Below are positions 24,581 through 34,153 of a DNA stretch of 64,000 bases, in pieces. Position 1 is the stretch's first letter. Each line of letters begins with the position of its first letter. Origin of the DNA: Variovorax paradoxus (GTDB taxonomy: Bacteria > Pseudomonadota > Gammaproteobacteria > Burkholderiales > Burkholderiaceae_C); NCBI RefSeq assembly GCF_009498455.1, contig NZ_CP045644.1, positions 1,767,001-1,831,000 of the forward strand. The letters are read 5' to 3'. The translations under genes were made by a program, and so were the position numbers. The notes beneath the pieces are model-generated. The model saw nothing but the letters and a program-made list of their open reading frames with translations. It had not been told where the DNA came from and did not search any database.

Positions 24581-26029
24581 ATGAGCTCGGACCGCATCCC
24601 CCGCCACGCCACCAAGATCGTCGCCACCCTCGGCCCCGCCTCCAGCACGCCGGAATTGCTGGAACAGATGATCCTGGCCAAGGTCAGCGTGGTGCGGCTG
24701 AACTTCAGCCACGGCACGGCGCAGGACCACATCGACCGCGCCACCATGGTGCGCGAAGCGGCCCGCAAGGTGGGCCGCGAGGTGGCCATCATGGCCGACC
24801 TGCAGGGTCCCAAGATCCGCGTCGGCAAGTTCGCGCAGGGCAAGATCTGGCTCGAGCCGGGCGCCAAGTTCGTACTCGACGCCTCGCGCACCGAGCTGGG
24901 CGATGTCGATGCCGTGGGCCTCGACTACAAGGACCTGCCGCGCGACGTGAAGCCCGGCGACAAGCTGCTGCTGAACGACGGCCTGATCGTGCTCACGGTC
25001 GACGGCGTCAAGGGCGAAGCGGTGCACACCACCGTCAAGCTCGGCGGCGAGCTGTCGAACAACAAGGGCATCAACAAGCAGGGCGGCGGCCTCACGGCAC
25101 CCGCGCTGACGGCCAAGGACATGGAAGACATCAAGACCGCGATGAGCTTCCAGGCCGACTACGTGGCCGTGAGCTTCCCCAAGAACGCCACCGACATGGA
25201 AATGGCCCGCCAGCTGTGCAACGTGGCGGCCGCCGAGTACGGCCACAAGCCCGGCATGATCGCCAAGATCGAGCGCGCCGAAGCCATTCCGAAGCTGGAA
25301 GAAATCCTGCGTGCCAGCGACGGCATCATGGTCGCCCGCGGCGACCTGGCTGTGGAAGTCGGCAACGCCGCCGTGCCGGCGCTGCAGAAAAAGATGATCC
25401 GCATGGCGCGCGACATGGACAAGGTGGTCATCACCGCGACCCAGATGATGGAGTCGATGATCACCAACCCCGTGCCCACGCGCGCCGAGGTGAGCGACGT
25501 CGCCAACGCCGTGCTCGACGGCACCGACGCCGTGATGCTCTCGGCCGAAACCGCCTCGGGCCGCTACCCGCTCGAGACCGTGCAGGAAATGAGCCGCATC
25601 TGCGAAGCCGCCGAAGGCGCCGAAGACCAGACGCTCGACGCCGACTTCAGCGGCAAGACCTACAGCCGCATCGACCAGTCGATCGCCATGGGCGCGCTGT
25701 TCACGGCGCACCACCTGGGCGCCAAGGCCATCGTGGCGCTGACCGAATCGGGCTCGACCATCCTGTGGATGAGCCGCCACCGCGCGCACATTCCCATGTA
25801 CGCGCTGACCTCGCGCCTGGCCACGCAGCGCAAGCTGGCGCTGTACCGCAACGTGCGCCCGCTGCTCATGGACTCGGAAAGCGACCGCGACACGGCGCTG
25901 CAGCAGGCCGAAAACCACCTGAAGAAGCGCGGCATCGTGCAGACCGGTGACGTGTACGCCATCACCTGCGGCGAGCCGATGGGTGCACCCGGCGGCACCA
26001 ACATGCTGAAGATCTGCAGAGCGAGCTGA
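24581..26029 (+). CDS. pyk: Pyruvate kinase
   Basis: This 482-aa enzyme converts phosphoenolpyruvate and ADP to pyruvate and ATP. Motifs are TKIVATLGPASS, VRLNFSHGT, AKIERAEAIP (active-site Lys/Glu region), IMVARGDLAVE and the effector-side segment DVANAVLDGTDAVMLSAETA. ACGGAGAC precedes the start. It has its own AT-rich upstream region after pgk and ends in a strong terminator. Confidence 0.98.
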   Translation: MSSDRIPRHATKIVATLGPASSTPELLEQMILAKVSVVRLNFSHGTAQDHIDRATMVREAARKVGREVAIMADLQGPKIRVGKFAQGKIWLEPGAKFVLDASRTELGDVDAVGLDYKDLPRDVKPGDKLLLNDGLIVLTVDGVKGEAVHTTVKLGGELSNNKGINKQGGGLTAPALTAKDMEDIKTAMSFQADYVAVSFPKNATDMEMARQLCNVAAAEYGHKPGMIAKIERAEAIPKLEEILRASDGIMVARGDLAVEVGNAAVPALQKKMIRMARDMDKVVITATQMMESMITNPVPTRAEVSDVANAVLDGTDAVMLSAETASGRYPLETVQEMSRICEAAEGAEDQTLDADFSGKTYSRIDQSIAMGALFTAHHLGAKAIVALTESGSTILWMSRHRAHIPMYALTSRLATQRKLALYRNVRPLLMDSESDRDTALQQAENHLKKRGIVQTGDVYAITCGEPMGAPGGTNMLKICRAS

Positions 26030-26051
26030 GTCCGTTCGCTCGCAGCAAGAC

Positions 26052-26078
26052 AAGGCCGGCACATGCCGGCCTTTGTCG
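26052..26078 (+). terminator. Intrinsic terminator after pyk
   Basis: AAGGCCGGCA / TGCCGGCCTT (26052-26061, 26064-26073) forms a 10-bp stem at a tight apex, followed by TTTGTCGTT. The outer GACAA/TTGTC extends the pairing with one bulge. It lies between convergent pyk and acdS and may serve both. Confidence 0.8.
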
Positions 26079-26093
26079 TTGCGTCGACCCCGT

Positions 26094-27110
26094 TCAGCCG
26101 TTGCGGAACAGGAAGCTGTAGGCGTTCAGCGCCGGCACGCCGCCCAGGTGTGCGTAGAGCACCTTCGAGCCCGCCGGAAACTCCCCGAGCCGCACCTTCT
26201 CGATCATTCCGTGCATCGACTTGCCCTCGTACACGGGGTCGGTCAGCATGCCTTCGAAGCGCGCGCTCAACCGAATGGCCTCCAGCGTGCCTTCGTTCGG
26301 CAGCCCGTACTCGGGCCCGCCGAAGCGGCGGTCGAGCACCACGTCTTTCTCGGTGATGTCGCGGCCCAGCTCGACCAGCTCGGCCGTGTTCTTTGCGATG
26401 CGCAAGATTTGTTCGAAGGTCTGCTGCGGCTTGGCCGAGGCGTCGATGCCGATCACGCGGTCGGCGCGGCCGTCGGCCGCGAAGCCCACCACCATGCCGG
26501 CCTGCGTGCTGCCGGTGACCGAGCAGACCACGAGGTAGTCGAACTTGAAGCCGAGTTCGGCCTCCTGCTGGCGCACTTCTTCGGCAAAGCCCACGAAGCC
26601 GAGGCCACCGCGCGGATGCTCGGAGCAGCCCGCCGGAATCGGGAAGGGCTTGCCGCCGGCCGCGCGCACGTCGGCCATGGCCTGTTCCCAGCTCTGGCGG
26701 ATGCCGATGTCGAAGCCGGCTGCGTCCAAGCGCACGTCGGCGCCCATGATGCGCGACATCTCGATGTTGCCGACCCGGTCGTACACCGCGTCGGAGTAGT
26801 TGACCCAGTTCTCCTGCACCAGCACGCACTTCAGGCCCAGGTGCGCAGCCACCGCGGCCACCTGCCGCGTCTGGTTCGACTGGATGCCGCCGATCGACAC
26901 CAGCGTGTCGTAGCCGCCTTCGAGCGCCTCGGGAATCAGGTACTCCAGCTTGCGCGTCTTGTTGCCGCCGAAGGCCAGGCCGCTGTTGCAGTCCTCGCGC
27001 TTGGCGTAGAGATCGACCTTGCCGCCGAGGTGGGCGCTCAGGCGCTTCAGCGGCTGGATCGGCGTGGGGCCGAAGGTCAGGACGTGGCGGGGGAATTTCT
27101 TCAGGTTCAT
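26094..27110 (-). CDS. acdS: 1-aminocyclopropane-1-carboxylate (ACC) deaminase
   Basis: This 338-aa PLP enzyme splits the ethylene precursor ACC into ammonia and 2-oxobutyrate, a plant-growth-promotion trait. Family residues fall exactly at reference numbering: PLP lysine Lys51 (GGNKTRK), Tyr268, Tyr294, and the pair Glu295 and Leu322 that distinguishes true ACC deaminase from D-cysteine desulfhydrase homologues. Length is standard. It is divergent from an Lrp-type gene (acdR), the known regulatory arrangement, and convergent with pyk across a shared terminator. Confidence 0.97.
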   Translation of the reverse strand: MNLKKFPRHVLTFGPTPIQPLKRLSAHLGGKVDLYAKREDCNSGLAFGGNKTRKLEYLIPEALEGGYDTLVSIGGIQSNQTRQVAAVAAHLGLKCVLVQENWVNYSDAVYDRVGNIEMSRIMGADVRLDAAGFDIGIRQSWEQAMADVRAAGGKPFPIPAGCSEHPRGGLGFVGFAEEVRQQEAELGFKFDYLVVCSVTGSTQAGMVVGFAADGRADRVIGIDASAKPQQTFEQILRIAKNTAELVELGRDITEKDVVLDRRFGGPEYGLPNEGTLEAIRLSARFEGMLTDPVYEGKSMHGMIEKVRLGEFPAGSKVLYAHLGGVPALNAYSFLFRNG

Positions 27111-27252
27111 CGACGCAGCTCCAGGGAGGATGGGGTGAAGCTGTCGATCGTAGGAAGAAGGGTTTGCAATGTGCTTGCGAAGTTTGATGGATCTGCGGCG
27201 GTAAAAAAGGCAGGATGGCCAAGAAGACCATTTTTCATCCGAAAAGAAAGCC

Positions 27253-27738
27253 ATGAGCACAACAAAGTTGCGTACGCCGACGGAGCTCGATCGCACCGAC
27301 CGCGCGATCCTGCGCGCCCTGCAGCGCGACGCCTCGGTGTCGAACGTGGCGCTGGCCGCCAAGGTGAACCTCAGCGCGCCGGCCTGCCTGCGCCGGGTCG
27401 AGCGACTCAAGGCCGGCGGGCTCATCAAGGGCGTGGTCGCCTTGCTCGACCCCGACGCGCTCGAGGTCGGCATGCTCGTGATGATCGGCGTGGTGCTCGA
27501 CCGCTCCACGCCCGACTCGTTCGCCGATTTCGAGAAGGCGGCGCAGAAGGTGTCGGGCTGCCTCGAATGCCACGTCGTCACGGGCGAATTCGACTATTTC
27601 ATGCTCGTGCGCACCCGCGACAACGACAGCTTCAACCGCCTGCACGCCGAGCAGCTGCTGTACCTGCCGGGCGTGCGGCAGATCCGGACCTTCGTGGTGC
27701 TCAAGCAGGTGCTGTCGACCACGCAGTTGCCGATCTGA
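27253..27738 (+). CDS. acdR: Lrp/AsnC-type regulator of ACC deaminase
   Basis: This 161-aa protein has the winged-helix ([20 protein letters not shown]) and RAM domain ([21 protein letters not shown]) of the Lrp family. It is divergent from acdS across a 142-bp region. That matches the AcdR-AcdS pair described in ACC-using proteobacteria, where AcdR activates acdS in response to ACC. The intergenic region contains GCAA-TGTGC-TTGC (27166-27178) as a possible half-symmetric site. Confidence 0.9.
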   Translation: MSTTKLRTPTELDRTDRAILRALQRDASVSNVALAAKVNLSAPACLRRVERLKAGGLIKGVVALLDPDALEVGMLVMIGVVLDRSTPDSFADFEKAAQKVSGCLECHVVTGEFDYFMLVRTRDNDSFNRLHAEQLLYLPGVRQIRTFVVLKQVLSTTQLPI

Positions 27739-27782
27739 GCGAGGGCGCGAAACCGCGGCCGCGCCGGCCGCGTACACCTTCG

Positions 27783-28715
27783 ATGACCTTGCCATCCTCT
27801 GCCTTGACGTTCCGCCCGCGCCGTGGCGCCCTTGCCGTCTCTCTCGCCGTGGCGGGGGCCGCCCTGCTGTCGGCGTGTTCGCCGATCAGGCTGCTCGACC
27901 GGCTGGTGCCCGGCGACACCTACCGGTTCGAGGGCGGCATCGCCTATGGTCCCGCGCCGCGCCAGCGGCTCGACGTGTACCAGCCGTTGCCGTCCGCCCA
28001 GCCGGCCGGCGACGCCCGCCCCCTCGTGGTGTTCTTCTTCGGGGGCACCTGGACGAGCGGCGACCGCGCCAGCTACAGGTTCATGGGCGAGGCGCTGGCC
28101 GCGCGCGGCGCCGTGGTGGTGGTGCCCGACTACGGCCTGTCGCCCGCCTTCACCTACCCGGTCTTCGTGCAGGACAGCGCACGGGCCGTCAAATGGGCGC
28201 TCGACAACGCCGCGCGGCTCGGCGCCGATCCGAAGCAGGTCTACGTGATGGGCCACAGCTCGGGCGGCTACAACGCGGCGATGGTGGCGCTCGACGAACG
28301 CTGGCTCGGTGAACTGGGCGCCAGCCCGAAGCAGCTCGCGGGCTGGATCGGCCTGGCTGGCCCTTACGACTTTTTGCCCGTCGGGGACCCGCAGGCGCAG
28401 GCCGCCTTCAATTGGCCGGACACGCCGCGCGATTCGCAGCCGCTGTCGCATGTCACGCCCGCCGCGCCGCGGGCGCTGCTGCTCGCGGCGGCGAAGGACA
28501 ACCTGGTCTATCCCGACCGCAACACCGGCCGGATGGCCGCCGCGCTGCGCGCCGCCGGCGTTCCGGTGCAGGTGAGGCTGTTCGACAACCTGAGCCATGT
28601 CACGCTGGTCGGCGCCTTTGCCAGGCCCATCCAGTGGCTGGGCGGGCCGGTGCTGCCGCCTGTGGTGGATTTCCTCGGGTTGGCGTCAGCGCCGTCCCAC
28701 AAGGGGGCTCGGTAG
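27783..28715 (+). CDS. Alpha/beta hydrolase (esterase) lipoprotein
   Basis: This 310-aa protein has a lipoprotein signal with lipobox LLSAC. It carries a nucleophile elbow YVMGHSSGGYNAA (GxSxG with catalytic Ser), an oxyanion region VVFFFGGTWTSGDR in place of the usual HGGG, a candidate acid in LAAAKDNLVYPDRN and His in DNLSHVTLVG. It fits the carboxylesterase/BD-FAE-like branch; the substrate is unknown. It lies 44 bp after acdR in the same direction and ahead of fba, so it seems to have entered the cluster together with the acd genes. Confidence 0.82.
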   Translation: MTLPSSALTFRPRRGALAVSLAVAGAALLSACSPIRLLDRLVPGDTYRFEGGIAYGPAPRQRLDVYQPLPSAQPAGDARPLVVFFFGGTWTSGDRASYRFMGEALAARGAVVVVPDYGLSPAFTYPVFVQDSARAVKWALDNAARLGADPKQVYVMGHSSGGYNAAMVALDERWLGELGASPKQLAGWIGLAGPYDFLPVGDPQAQAAFNWPDTPRDSQPLSHVTPAAPRALLLAAAKDNLVYPDRNTGRMAAALRAAGVPVQVRLFDNLSHVTLVGAFARPIQWLGGPVLPPVVDFLGLASAPSHKGAR

Positions 28716-28789
28716 AATCGGGGTAGTTTTCTCCCGACTTTCCGCCTTCTCTTTTTTCCCGTTTTTTCTATTCCCACGAGGTATTTCCC

Positions 28790-29854
28790 ATGGCACTCGT
28801 CTCGATGCGCGAACTGCTGGACCACGCCGCCGCCAACGACTACGGCATTCCGGCCTTCAACGTCAACAACCTCGAACAGGTCCAGGCCGTCATGGAGGCC
28901 GCCAAGGAAACCGGCGCGCCCGTCATCCTGCAAGCCAGCGCCGGCGCCCGCAAGTACGCGGGTGAAGCCTTCATCAAGCACCTGATCCAGGCCGCCATCG
29001 AGCAGTACCCGAACATCCCGCTGGTGATGCATCAGGACCACGGCCAGAGCCCGGCCATCTGCCAGGGCGCGATCGACCTGGGCTTCTCGTCCGTGATGAT
29101 GGACGGCTCGCTGCACGAAGACGGCAAGACGCCCGCTTCGTTCGACTACAACGTCGAGGTGACCCGCAAGGTGGTCGAACTGGCCCACAAGGTCGGCGTC
29201 ACCGTCGAAGGCGAGCTGGGCTGCCTGGGCTCGCTCGAAACCGGCCTGGCCGGTGAAGAAGACGGCATCGGCGCCGAAGGCGTGCTCGACCACGCCTCGC
29301 TGCTCACCGACCCCGAGGAAGCCGCGCAGTTCGTGAAAGCCACGCAGCTGGACGCGCTGGCGATCGCCATCGGCACCAGCCACGGCGCCTACAAGTTCAC
29401 GCGCAAGCCCACGGGCGACATCCTGTCGATCCAGCGCGTCAAGGAAATCCACGCCCGCCTGCCCAACACCCACCTGGTGATGCACGGTTCGTCGTCGGTG
29501 CCGCAAGACCTGCTGGAAATCATTCGCCAGTACGGCGGCAACATGAAGGAAACCTACGGCGTGCCCGTCGAGGAAATCCAGGAAGCCATCAAGTACGGCG
29601 TGCGCAAGATCAACATCGACACCGACATCCGCCTGGCGATGACCGGGGCGGTGCGCAAGTTCCTGGCCGAGAACCCCGAGAAGTTCGACGCCCGCGAGTG
29701 GCTCAAGCCCGCGCGTGAAGCCGCCAAGCAGATCTGCAAGCAGCGCTACATCGAGTTCGGCTGCGAAGGCCAGGGCGCCAAGATCAAGGGCGACACGCTG
29801 CAGGTCGTCGCTGCCAAGTACGCCAAGGGCGACCTGGCGCAGCAAGTCATCTAA
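28790..29854 (+). CDS. fba: Fructose-bisphosphate aldolase, class II
   Basis: This 354-aa zinc aldolase (CbbA/FbaA-like subtype) cleaves fructose-1,6-bisphosphate. Catalytic and zinc regions are MHQDHGQS (Asp83, His84), [20 protein letters not shown] and [11 protein letters not shown]. The upstream TAGAAT (28713-28718) is a -10 candidate, leaving a leader of about 65 nt. A T-runned terminator follows. It belongs to the pgk-pyk-fba-pur cluster. Confidence 0.97.
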   Translation: MALVSMRELLDHAAANDYGIPAFNVNNLEQVQAVMEAAKETGAPVILQASAGARKYAGEAFIKHLIQAAIEQYPNIPLVMHQDHGQSPAICQGAIDLGFSSVMMDGSLHEDGKTPASFDYNVEVTRKVVELAHKVGVTVEGELGCLGSLETGLAGEEDGIGAEGVLDHASLLTDPEEAAQFVKATQLDALAIAIGTSHGAYKFTRKPTGDILSIQRVKEIHARLPNTHLVMHGSSSVPQDLLEIIRQYGGNMKETYGVPVEEIQEAIKYGVRKINIDTDIRLAMTGAVRKFLAENPEKFDAREWLKPAREAAKQICKQRYIEFGCEGQGAKIKGDTLQVVAAKYAKGDLAQQVI

Positions 29855-29877
29855 CGAAGACAGACTGCGCGCCGCAG

Positions 29878-29901
29878 GCCACCGCTCGCGGTGGCTTTTT
29901 T
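29878..29901 (+). terminator. Intrinsic terminator after fba
   Basis: GCCACCGC-TC-GCGGTGGC is a perfect 8-bp stem followed by six T residues (29896-29901), 24 bp after the stop codon. Confidence 0.9.
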
Positions 29902-29954
29902 CTGCGCGCACAATCCGCTTTTCCCGTCACCGTTTCCCAGCCGAGCATCCGTCC

Positions 29955-30863
29955 ATGACCACCGTTCACACCTCCTCCATCCAGAGCCTGCCCCTGCTTG
30001 CGCGCGGCAAGGTGCGCGACAACTACGCCGTCGGCGAAGACCGCATCCTGATGGTCGCGAGCGACCGGCTCAGCGCCTTCGACGTGATCATGGGCGAGCC
30101 CATCCCCGGCAAGGGCGAGATCCTCACGAAGATGGCGCTGTGGTGGTTCGACCGCCTGGGCGCGCTGTGCCCCAACCACCTGACGGGCGAAGCGCCCGAG
30201 AGCGTGGTCACCGCCGAGGAAGTGCCGCAGGTCACGGGCCGCTCGATGCTGGTCAAGCGCCTGCGTCCGATCCCGGTCGAGGCGGTGGTGCGCGGCTACC
30301 TGGCCGGCAGCGGCTGGAAGGAATACCAGGACAACCGCGCGGTCTGCGGCGTGCCGCTGCCCGAGGGCCTGACCAACGCGAGCAAGCTGCCGCGCCCGAT
30401 CTTCACGCCCGCCGCCAAGGCCGCGGCCGGCGAGCACGACGAGAACATCAGCTACGAGCGCGTGGTCGAGATCGTCGGCCCCAAGCTGGCCCAGCAGATC
30501 CGCGAGATCAGCATCGCCATCTACGAGGCCGCGGCCCAGATCGCACTCGCCAAGGGCATGATCATTGCCGACACCAAGTTCGAGTTCGGCTTGGACGAGA
30601 ACGACACGCTGGTGCTCATGGACGAAGTGCTCACGCCCGACAGCTCGCGCTACTGGCCCGTCGAGGGCTACGAAGCCGCGCTGGCCGCCGGCACCAATCC
30701 GCCGAGCTACGACAAGCAGTTCGTGCGCGACTGGCTCGAAGCCACCAAGATCAACGGCAAGCCCTGGGACAAGACGCCCCCGGCGCCGCGCCTGCCGGCC
30801 GAAGTCATCGAGAAGACGGCCGCCAAGTACCGTGAGGCGCTGGACCGCCTCACCCACGGCTGA
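29955..30863 (+). CDS. purC: SAICAR synthetase (phosphoribosylaminoimidazole-succinocarboxamide synthase)
   Basis: This 302-aa enzyme ligates aspartate to CAIR in purine synthesis. It shows RGKVRDNY (17-24), [26 protein letters not shown] and DTKFEFGL. It starts at ATG 29955, just after the fba terminator, and so is separately transcribed. purE and purK lie 3 kb further on, beyond an insertion carrying hipBA. Confidence 0.97.
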   Translation: MTTVHTSSIQSLPLLARGKVRDNYAVGEDRILMVASDRLSAFDVIMGEPIPGKGEILTKMALWWFDRLGALCPNHLTGEAPESVVTAEEVPQVTGRSMLVKRLRPIPVEAVVRGYLAGSGWKEYQDNRAVCGVPLPEGLTNASKLPRPIFTPAAKAAAGEHDENISYERVVEIVGPKLAQQIREISIAIYEAAAQIALAKGMIIADTKFEFGLDENDTLVLMDEVLTPDSSRYWPVEGYEAALAAGTNPPSYDKQFVRDWLEATKINGKPWDKTPPAPRLPAEVIEKTAAKYREALDRLTHG

Positions 30864-30875
30864 CCTGTTTTTTTC

Positions 30876-31319
30876 CTACCTGTTGCCGCTGCTGAGCAGT
30901 GCGACCGTGCGGCCGCCCGCATCGAGCAGCGCGAGCCGCCCCGGCGCCAGCCGGTAGCTGGCCGTGCTCTGCAGCGCCGACAGGAACTGCGCCTCGTTGG
31001 CGCCGCGCACCGGGTCGGCGCAGGCCATGCGCGTCGCAGCCATCTGGCCGAGCTTGAGCGACACGCCCGCGCGCGTGAACGATCCCGTGACGCGGTTGCA
31101 GCCGCCCGACCCACTGACCCGTCCGCTGTTGCGGTCGAACTGCAGCTGGGCATCGCCGCCCGGCGCGATGGGCTCGTCGCCCAGTTGCACCAGGCGCCAC
31201 ACCGGCCCTTCGATCGGCTCGTCGAGACTGATGCCGCTGCCGCAACCGGTAAGCGCGGTCAGCAGCAGCGCGGCCGAGGCAATGGCGGGGAGCGCGGTAC
31301 GGCGGGCGAAGGAACGCAT
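30876..31319 (-). CDS. META-domain lipoprotein (HslJ-like)
   Basis: This 147-aa exported lipoprotein has lipobox LTALTGC and one META domain (GPVWRLVQLGDEPIAP, SGSGGCNRVTGSFTRAG, ATRMACADP). HslJ-like META proteins are linked to heat or novobiocin resistance in E. coli. ATG 31319 is preferred over the in-frame TTG two codons upstream because AGGA sits at normal spacing before it. It is convergent with purC, with a T7 run in the 12-bp gap. Confidence 0.85.
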   Translation of the reverse strand: MRSFARRTALPAIASAALLLTALTGCGSGISLDEPIEGPVWRLVQLGDEPIAPGGDAQLQFDRNSGRVSGSGGCNRVTGSFTRAGVSLKLGQMAATRMACADPVRGANEAQFLSALQSTASYRLAPGRLALLDAGGRTVALLSSGNR

Positions 31320-31424
31320 GGCCAATTTTCCTTTTCAATCTGCAACAAGTTAAAACCGGCGCCATCGTATGCGACGCCGTGACCGGTGCGAAGACAGGCC
31401 CGTCGGCGCGTCCGGGCTTCTTCT

Positions 31425-32759
31425 TCAGGCGGCCAGCGCCGCGAGGGCCACGCCACCCGCGAGGCGCGCCTCGACGCAGCGGCGCACGCTGGCGGGCGTG
31501 CCGTCGTGTGCCAGCAGCGCGGGCCACTCGGCCTGGGCCTGGCGCACGGTGTCGCGCGCGATGGCCATCAGGCGGGCCGGCCGCAGCAGCCCGGCCGCGC
31601 GCAGCAGCGCCTCCAGCGCCGGCCCGTCGAAGGCGCGCAGCGTGGCGTCGATGGCGCGGTTGACGCCGTAGTCGTGCGACGGCACATCCTCGAAGAAGGC
31701 CGCCACGCAGACCGGGTCGTACAGCGGCGCGAGCACTGGCGCCGCGCCGTCGGGGTAGCGCAGGGCCCAGTTCTTCAGGTGCGCGTCGCTGTTGCCCAGC
31801 AGGATGAAGGCGATGAGGCGGCGCACGCACTCGCGCACGTCGGCCACCGGGTTCGGCGACAGGCGGTCGAGCACGCGCAGCATCGCGGGCCAGTCGGTGG
31901 CCAGCCCGCGGCCGTACTTCTGGCGCGGCTCGTACTGCAGCACCTGCGCGAACTCCTCCATGTGAATGCGCCCGCCCTCGGGCGTGCGGTCGAAGCGGCG
32001 CACCGCAAGAATCTGCTCGAAGGGCACCTGCTCGGGCAGGTCGGCGTCGGCGCGGCCGATCACGTGGGCCTGCGCGCAGTCGAGGCCGAGCGCGCCGCAC
32101 AGGCGGTAGCCGGTGTATTCGTTGGCGACCAGGTCGGGGTGGCGCGTGCTCGGCAGCTTGAGGATGAACGAGCCCGCCGCGCCGTGGCGCTTGACCACGT
32201 AGCGCCGCCCGTCCTGCACCGCCGAGAACTTGGTCACCACGCCGGGGATGGCGGCGGCGTCTTCCACCGGCATCTCGACAAAGCCGGGTTCCAGCACGTC
32301 GAGCCCCAGCGCCGTGTGCCAGTGGCGCACGGTGTCGGGAATGCCTTCGGACGTGGGCACGGGCTCGACCTCGAGCGCGCCCATCAGGTCGTGGCCGGCG
32401 GCGGCCAGCAGCTCGAACTCGTCGTCGGCCGCGCAGCCGCGCTGCTGCGCCAGGCGCTCGCGGTTGTGGCCCTCCGGCAGCAGGTTCTGGAAGTAGCTGG
32501 GCCAGCGGCCGTCGCTGCGCGACACGCGGGTGTCGCGCGCCGACGCGAGGATGGCGCGCGTGGCCGCCTCGTCGGCGCCGCGGTAGGCCAGCGACAGCGT
32601 GGGGCGGTCCGGATCGGCGATGTAGGCCTCGTCGAACGACACGCGCAGGATGTCGCCGTACTGCGAGAGGTAACCGATGGCGCGCCGCCCGCCACCGGGC
32701 AGGTGCAGGTGCATCCGCAGGTAGCGGATGCCGGTGTTGAAGACGGCGCGCGTGCTCAC
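31425..32759 (-). CDS. hipA: HipA family serine/threonine kinase toxin
   Basis: This 444-aa protein is the toxin of a type II HipBA module; E. coli HipA phosphorylates GltX and causes persistence. An N-terminal subdomain (GYLSQYGDILRVSFDEAY) is followed by the kinase fold, with RYVVKRHGAAGSFILKLP (ATP site), VRRFDRTPEGGRIHMEEFAQ, the catalytic loop ILLGNSDAHLKNWAL (Asp and Asn present) and the metal-binding APLYDPV. The catalytic residues look intact. The start is GTG 32759, 4 bp after the hipB stop. It is inserted between purC and purE. Confidence 0.9.
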   Translation of the reverse strand: MSTRAVFNTGIRYLRMHLHLPGGGRRAIGYLSQYGDILRVSFDEAYIADPDRPTLSLAYRGADEAATRAILASARDTRVSRSDGRWPSYFQNLLPEGHNRERLAQQRGCAADDEFELLAAAGHDLMGALEVEPVPTSEGIPDTVRHWHTALGLDVLEPGFVEMPVEDAAAIPGVVTKFSAVQDGRRYVVKRHGAAGSFILKLPSTRHPDLVANEYTGYRLCGALGLDCAQAHVIGRADADLPEQVPFEQILAVRRFDRTPEGGRIHMEEFAQVLQYEPRQKYGRGLATDWPAMLRVLDRLSPNPVADVRECVRRLIAFILLGNSDAHLKNWALRYPDGAAPVLAPLYDPVCVAAFFEDVPSHDYGVNRAIDATLRAFDGPALEALLRAAGLLRPARLMAIARDTVRQAQAEWPALLAHDGTPASVRRCVEARLAGGVALAALAA

Positions 32760-32763
32760 CGGC

Positions 32764-33072
32764 TCACCGGTTCTCGTCCGCCAGGCTCTGCGCAATGGAC
32801 GGCGGCGCCCCCACGCCCGCCGGCTGGCCGAGCAGGCGCCCGCCCGAGCGCACGAAGTCTTCGAGCTGCGGGCGCAGGCTGGCAGGCACGGGCATGAGCT
32901 CGAGCCCCAGCACGCGCGCCATTTCGAGCAGCGTCGACAGGCGCGGATCGATCTGGCCGCTTTCGATGCGCTGCACCGTCATGCGCGACAGCCCGGCGCG
33001 CGTGGCCAGCGCCTCCTGGCTCAGGCCGCCGGCCTTGCGGGCTTTTTCGAGTTCTTCGGTCAATTGGAGCAT
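32764..33072 (-). CDS. hipB: HipB family antitoxin / autorepressor (HTH)
   Basis: This 102-aa protein has a Cro/CI-type helix-turn-helix (GGLSQEALATRAGLSRMTVQ RIESG region, about residues 15-45). HipB antitoxins bind HipA and repress their own operon. It sits immediately upstream of hipA. Inverted AGCATTGC half-sites flank and overlap its start codon, consistent with autoregulation. Confidence 0.88.
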   Translation of the reverse strand: MLQLTEELEKARKAGGLSQEALATRAGLSRMTVQRIESGQIDPRLSTLLEMARVLGLELMPVPASLRPQLEDFVRSGGRLLGQPAGVGAPPSIAQSLADENR

Positions 33073-33110
33073 TGCAGTACGCTTTTATCGTAAATTGAGT
33101 AGCAATGCTA
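33068..33110. promoter_or_regulatory. Candidate HipB operator pair
   Basis: AGCATTGC at 33068-33075 (covering the hipB start codon) recurs inverted as GCAATGCT at 33102-33109, inside TAGC-AAT-GCTA (33100-33110). The stretch between is AT-rich and would hold the promoter. E. coli HipB uses a different sequence (TATCC..GGATA), so this is inferred from symmetry and position only. Confidence 0.45.
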
Positions 33111-33130
33111 TCTATATGGGGCGACAGCGG

Positions 33131-33160
33131 CAATAAAAAAGCGACCCACAGGTCGCTTTC
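33131..33160 (-). terminator. Intrinsic terminator after the thioredoxin gene
   Basis: AAAGCGACC-CACA-GGTCGCTTT (stem 33138-33146 / 33151-33159) is followed, on the minus strand, by a six-T run. It lies 37 bp downstream of the cnoX-like stop codon and insulates hipBA from that gene. Confidence 0.85.
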
Positions 33161-33196
33161 TTGTTCAATTGCGCACTCAAAGGCGCAATGCATCGT

Positions 33197-34117
33197 TCAG
33201 CTCAGCACGACGCTGCTCAGGCGGCGGCGGTACGTGGCAACGACCGGATCGTCCGGCGGAATCTGCCCGTCGGCCACTTTCACCTTCGGCGGCTCGATCA
33301 CGTCGAGGATCGCGATGTAGGTCTTGCGCGCGAGGTCTTCGCTCCAGCTCTTGTCGCGCATGAGGATGTCGAGCAGCTCGTCCATCGCGTCGGTCCAGCG
33401 CTGGGCGGCCATCAGCAGGCGGGCGCGGTTGAAGCGGGCGTCGAAGTCGCGCTTGTTGGCGGCAATCTTGTCGTCGAAGTCGCCCAGCGTCGGTGCGGAG
33501 CCTGTAACGGGTGCTGCGAAATCGATGGCGTCCATCCAGCGCTGCAGCGAATCGAAGCGGCGCACCAGCCCGGTCTTGGCGATCACCGGGGCAAAGGCGA
33601 CCTTGGCGTCGTCGATGCGGCCTTCCTGCAGCAGCAGCTTGATGTAGTCGAAGCGGGCATCGTCGTTGGCCGGGTCGGTGGCCACCGCGTGCTGCAGCTT
33701 CTCGAGCGCGCCCAGGGTGTCGCCCTCGGCCAGCGCTTCCTGTGCGGCGGCTTCTTCCGAGGCGGCTTCGGCTTCATCGGCGCCCGGCACGTGCTTGTCG
33801 AGGAATTCGCGGATCTTCTCGGCGGGAATGGCGCCCACGAAGCCGTCGACCGGCTGGCCGTCCTTGAACATCACGCAGAACGGGATGCTGCGCACGCCGA
33901 ACATTTCGGACAGCTGCGAGGAGATTTGCGGCACCTTGTCGGCATCGAGCTTGGCCAGCGTGAAGCGGCCGGCGTATTCGGTTTCGAGTTTTTCGAGCAC
34001 CGGGCCGAGCTGTTTGCAGGGGCCGCACCATTCGGCCCAGATGTCCAGCAGCACCGGCGTGGCGACCGAGCCTTCGATCAGCTCGGACTGGAAATTTTCG
34101 AGAGTGATGTCGATCAT
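33197..34117 (-). CDS. Thioredoxin-TPR protein (CnoX/YbbN-like)
   Basis: This 306-aa protein has an N-terminal thioredoxin domain with an intact WCGPC active site (near residues 30-34) and [10 protein letters not shown] before the cis-Pro region. The C-terminal half is helical, with TPR-like repeats ([40 protein letters not shown]). This is the layout of CnoX/YbbN, a chaperone-holdase that hands substrates to GroEL/DnaK; here the active-site cysteines are both present. Divergent from purE with a 36-bp gap. Confidence 0.9.
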   Translation of the reverse strand: MIDITLENFQSELIEGSVATPVLLDIWAEWCGPCKQLGPVLEKLETEYAGRFTLAKLDADKVPQISSQLSEMFGVRSIPFCVMFKDGQPVDGFVGAIPAEKIREFLDKHVPGADEAEAASEEAAAQEALAEGDTLGALEKLQHAVATDPANDDARFDYIKLLLQEGRIDDAKVAFAPVIAKTGLVRRFDSLQRWMDAIDFAAPVTGSAPTLGDFDDKIAANKRDFDARFNRARLLMAAQRWTDAMDELLDILMRDKSWSEDLARKTYIAILDVIEPPKVKVADGQIPPDDPVVATYRRRLSSVVLS

Positions 34118-34140
34118 CGGGAACAGCTGGGGGTGAAACG

Positions 34141-34146
34141 TAAAAT
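34141..34146 (+). promoter_or_regulatory. TAAAAT -10 candidate 7 nt before purE
   Basis: The hexamer ends 7 nt before the purE ATG and there is no Shine-Dalgarno, so a transcript started here would be leaderless or nearly so. No convincing -35 was found. Confidence 0.3.
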
Positions 34147-34153
34147 TGAAACC

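Noticed and set aside
26094..27110. Annotation of acdS as D-cysteine desulfhydrase
   Set aside because: Glu295 and Leu322 are both present, which is the accepted signature of genuine ACC deaminase.
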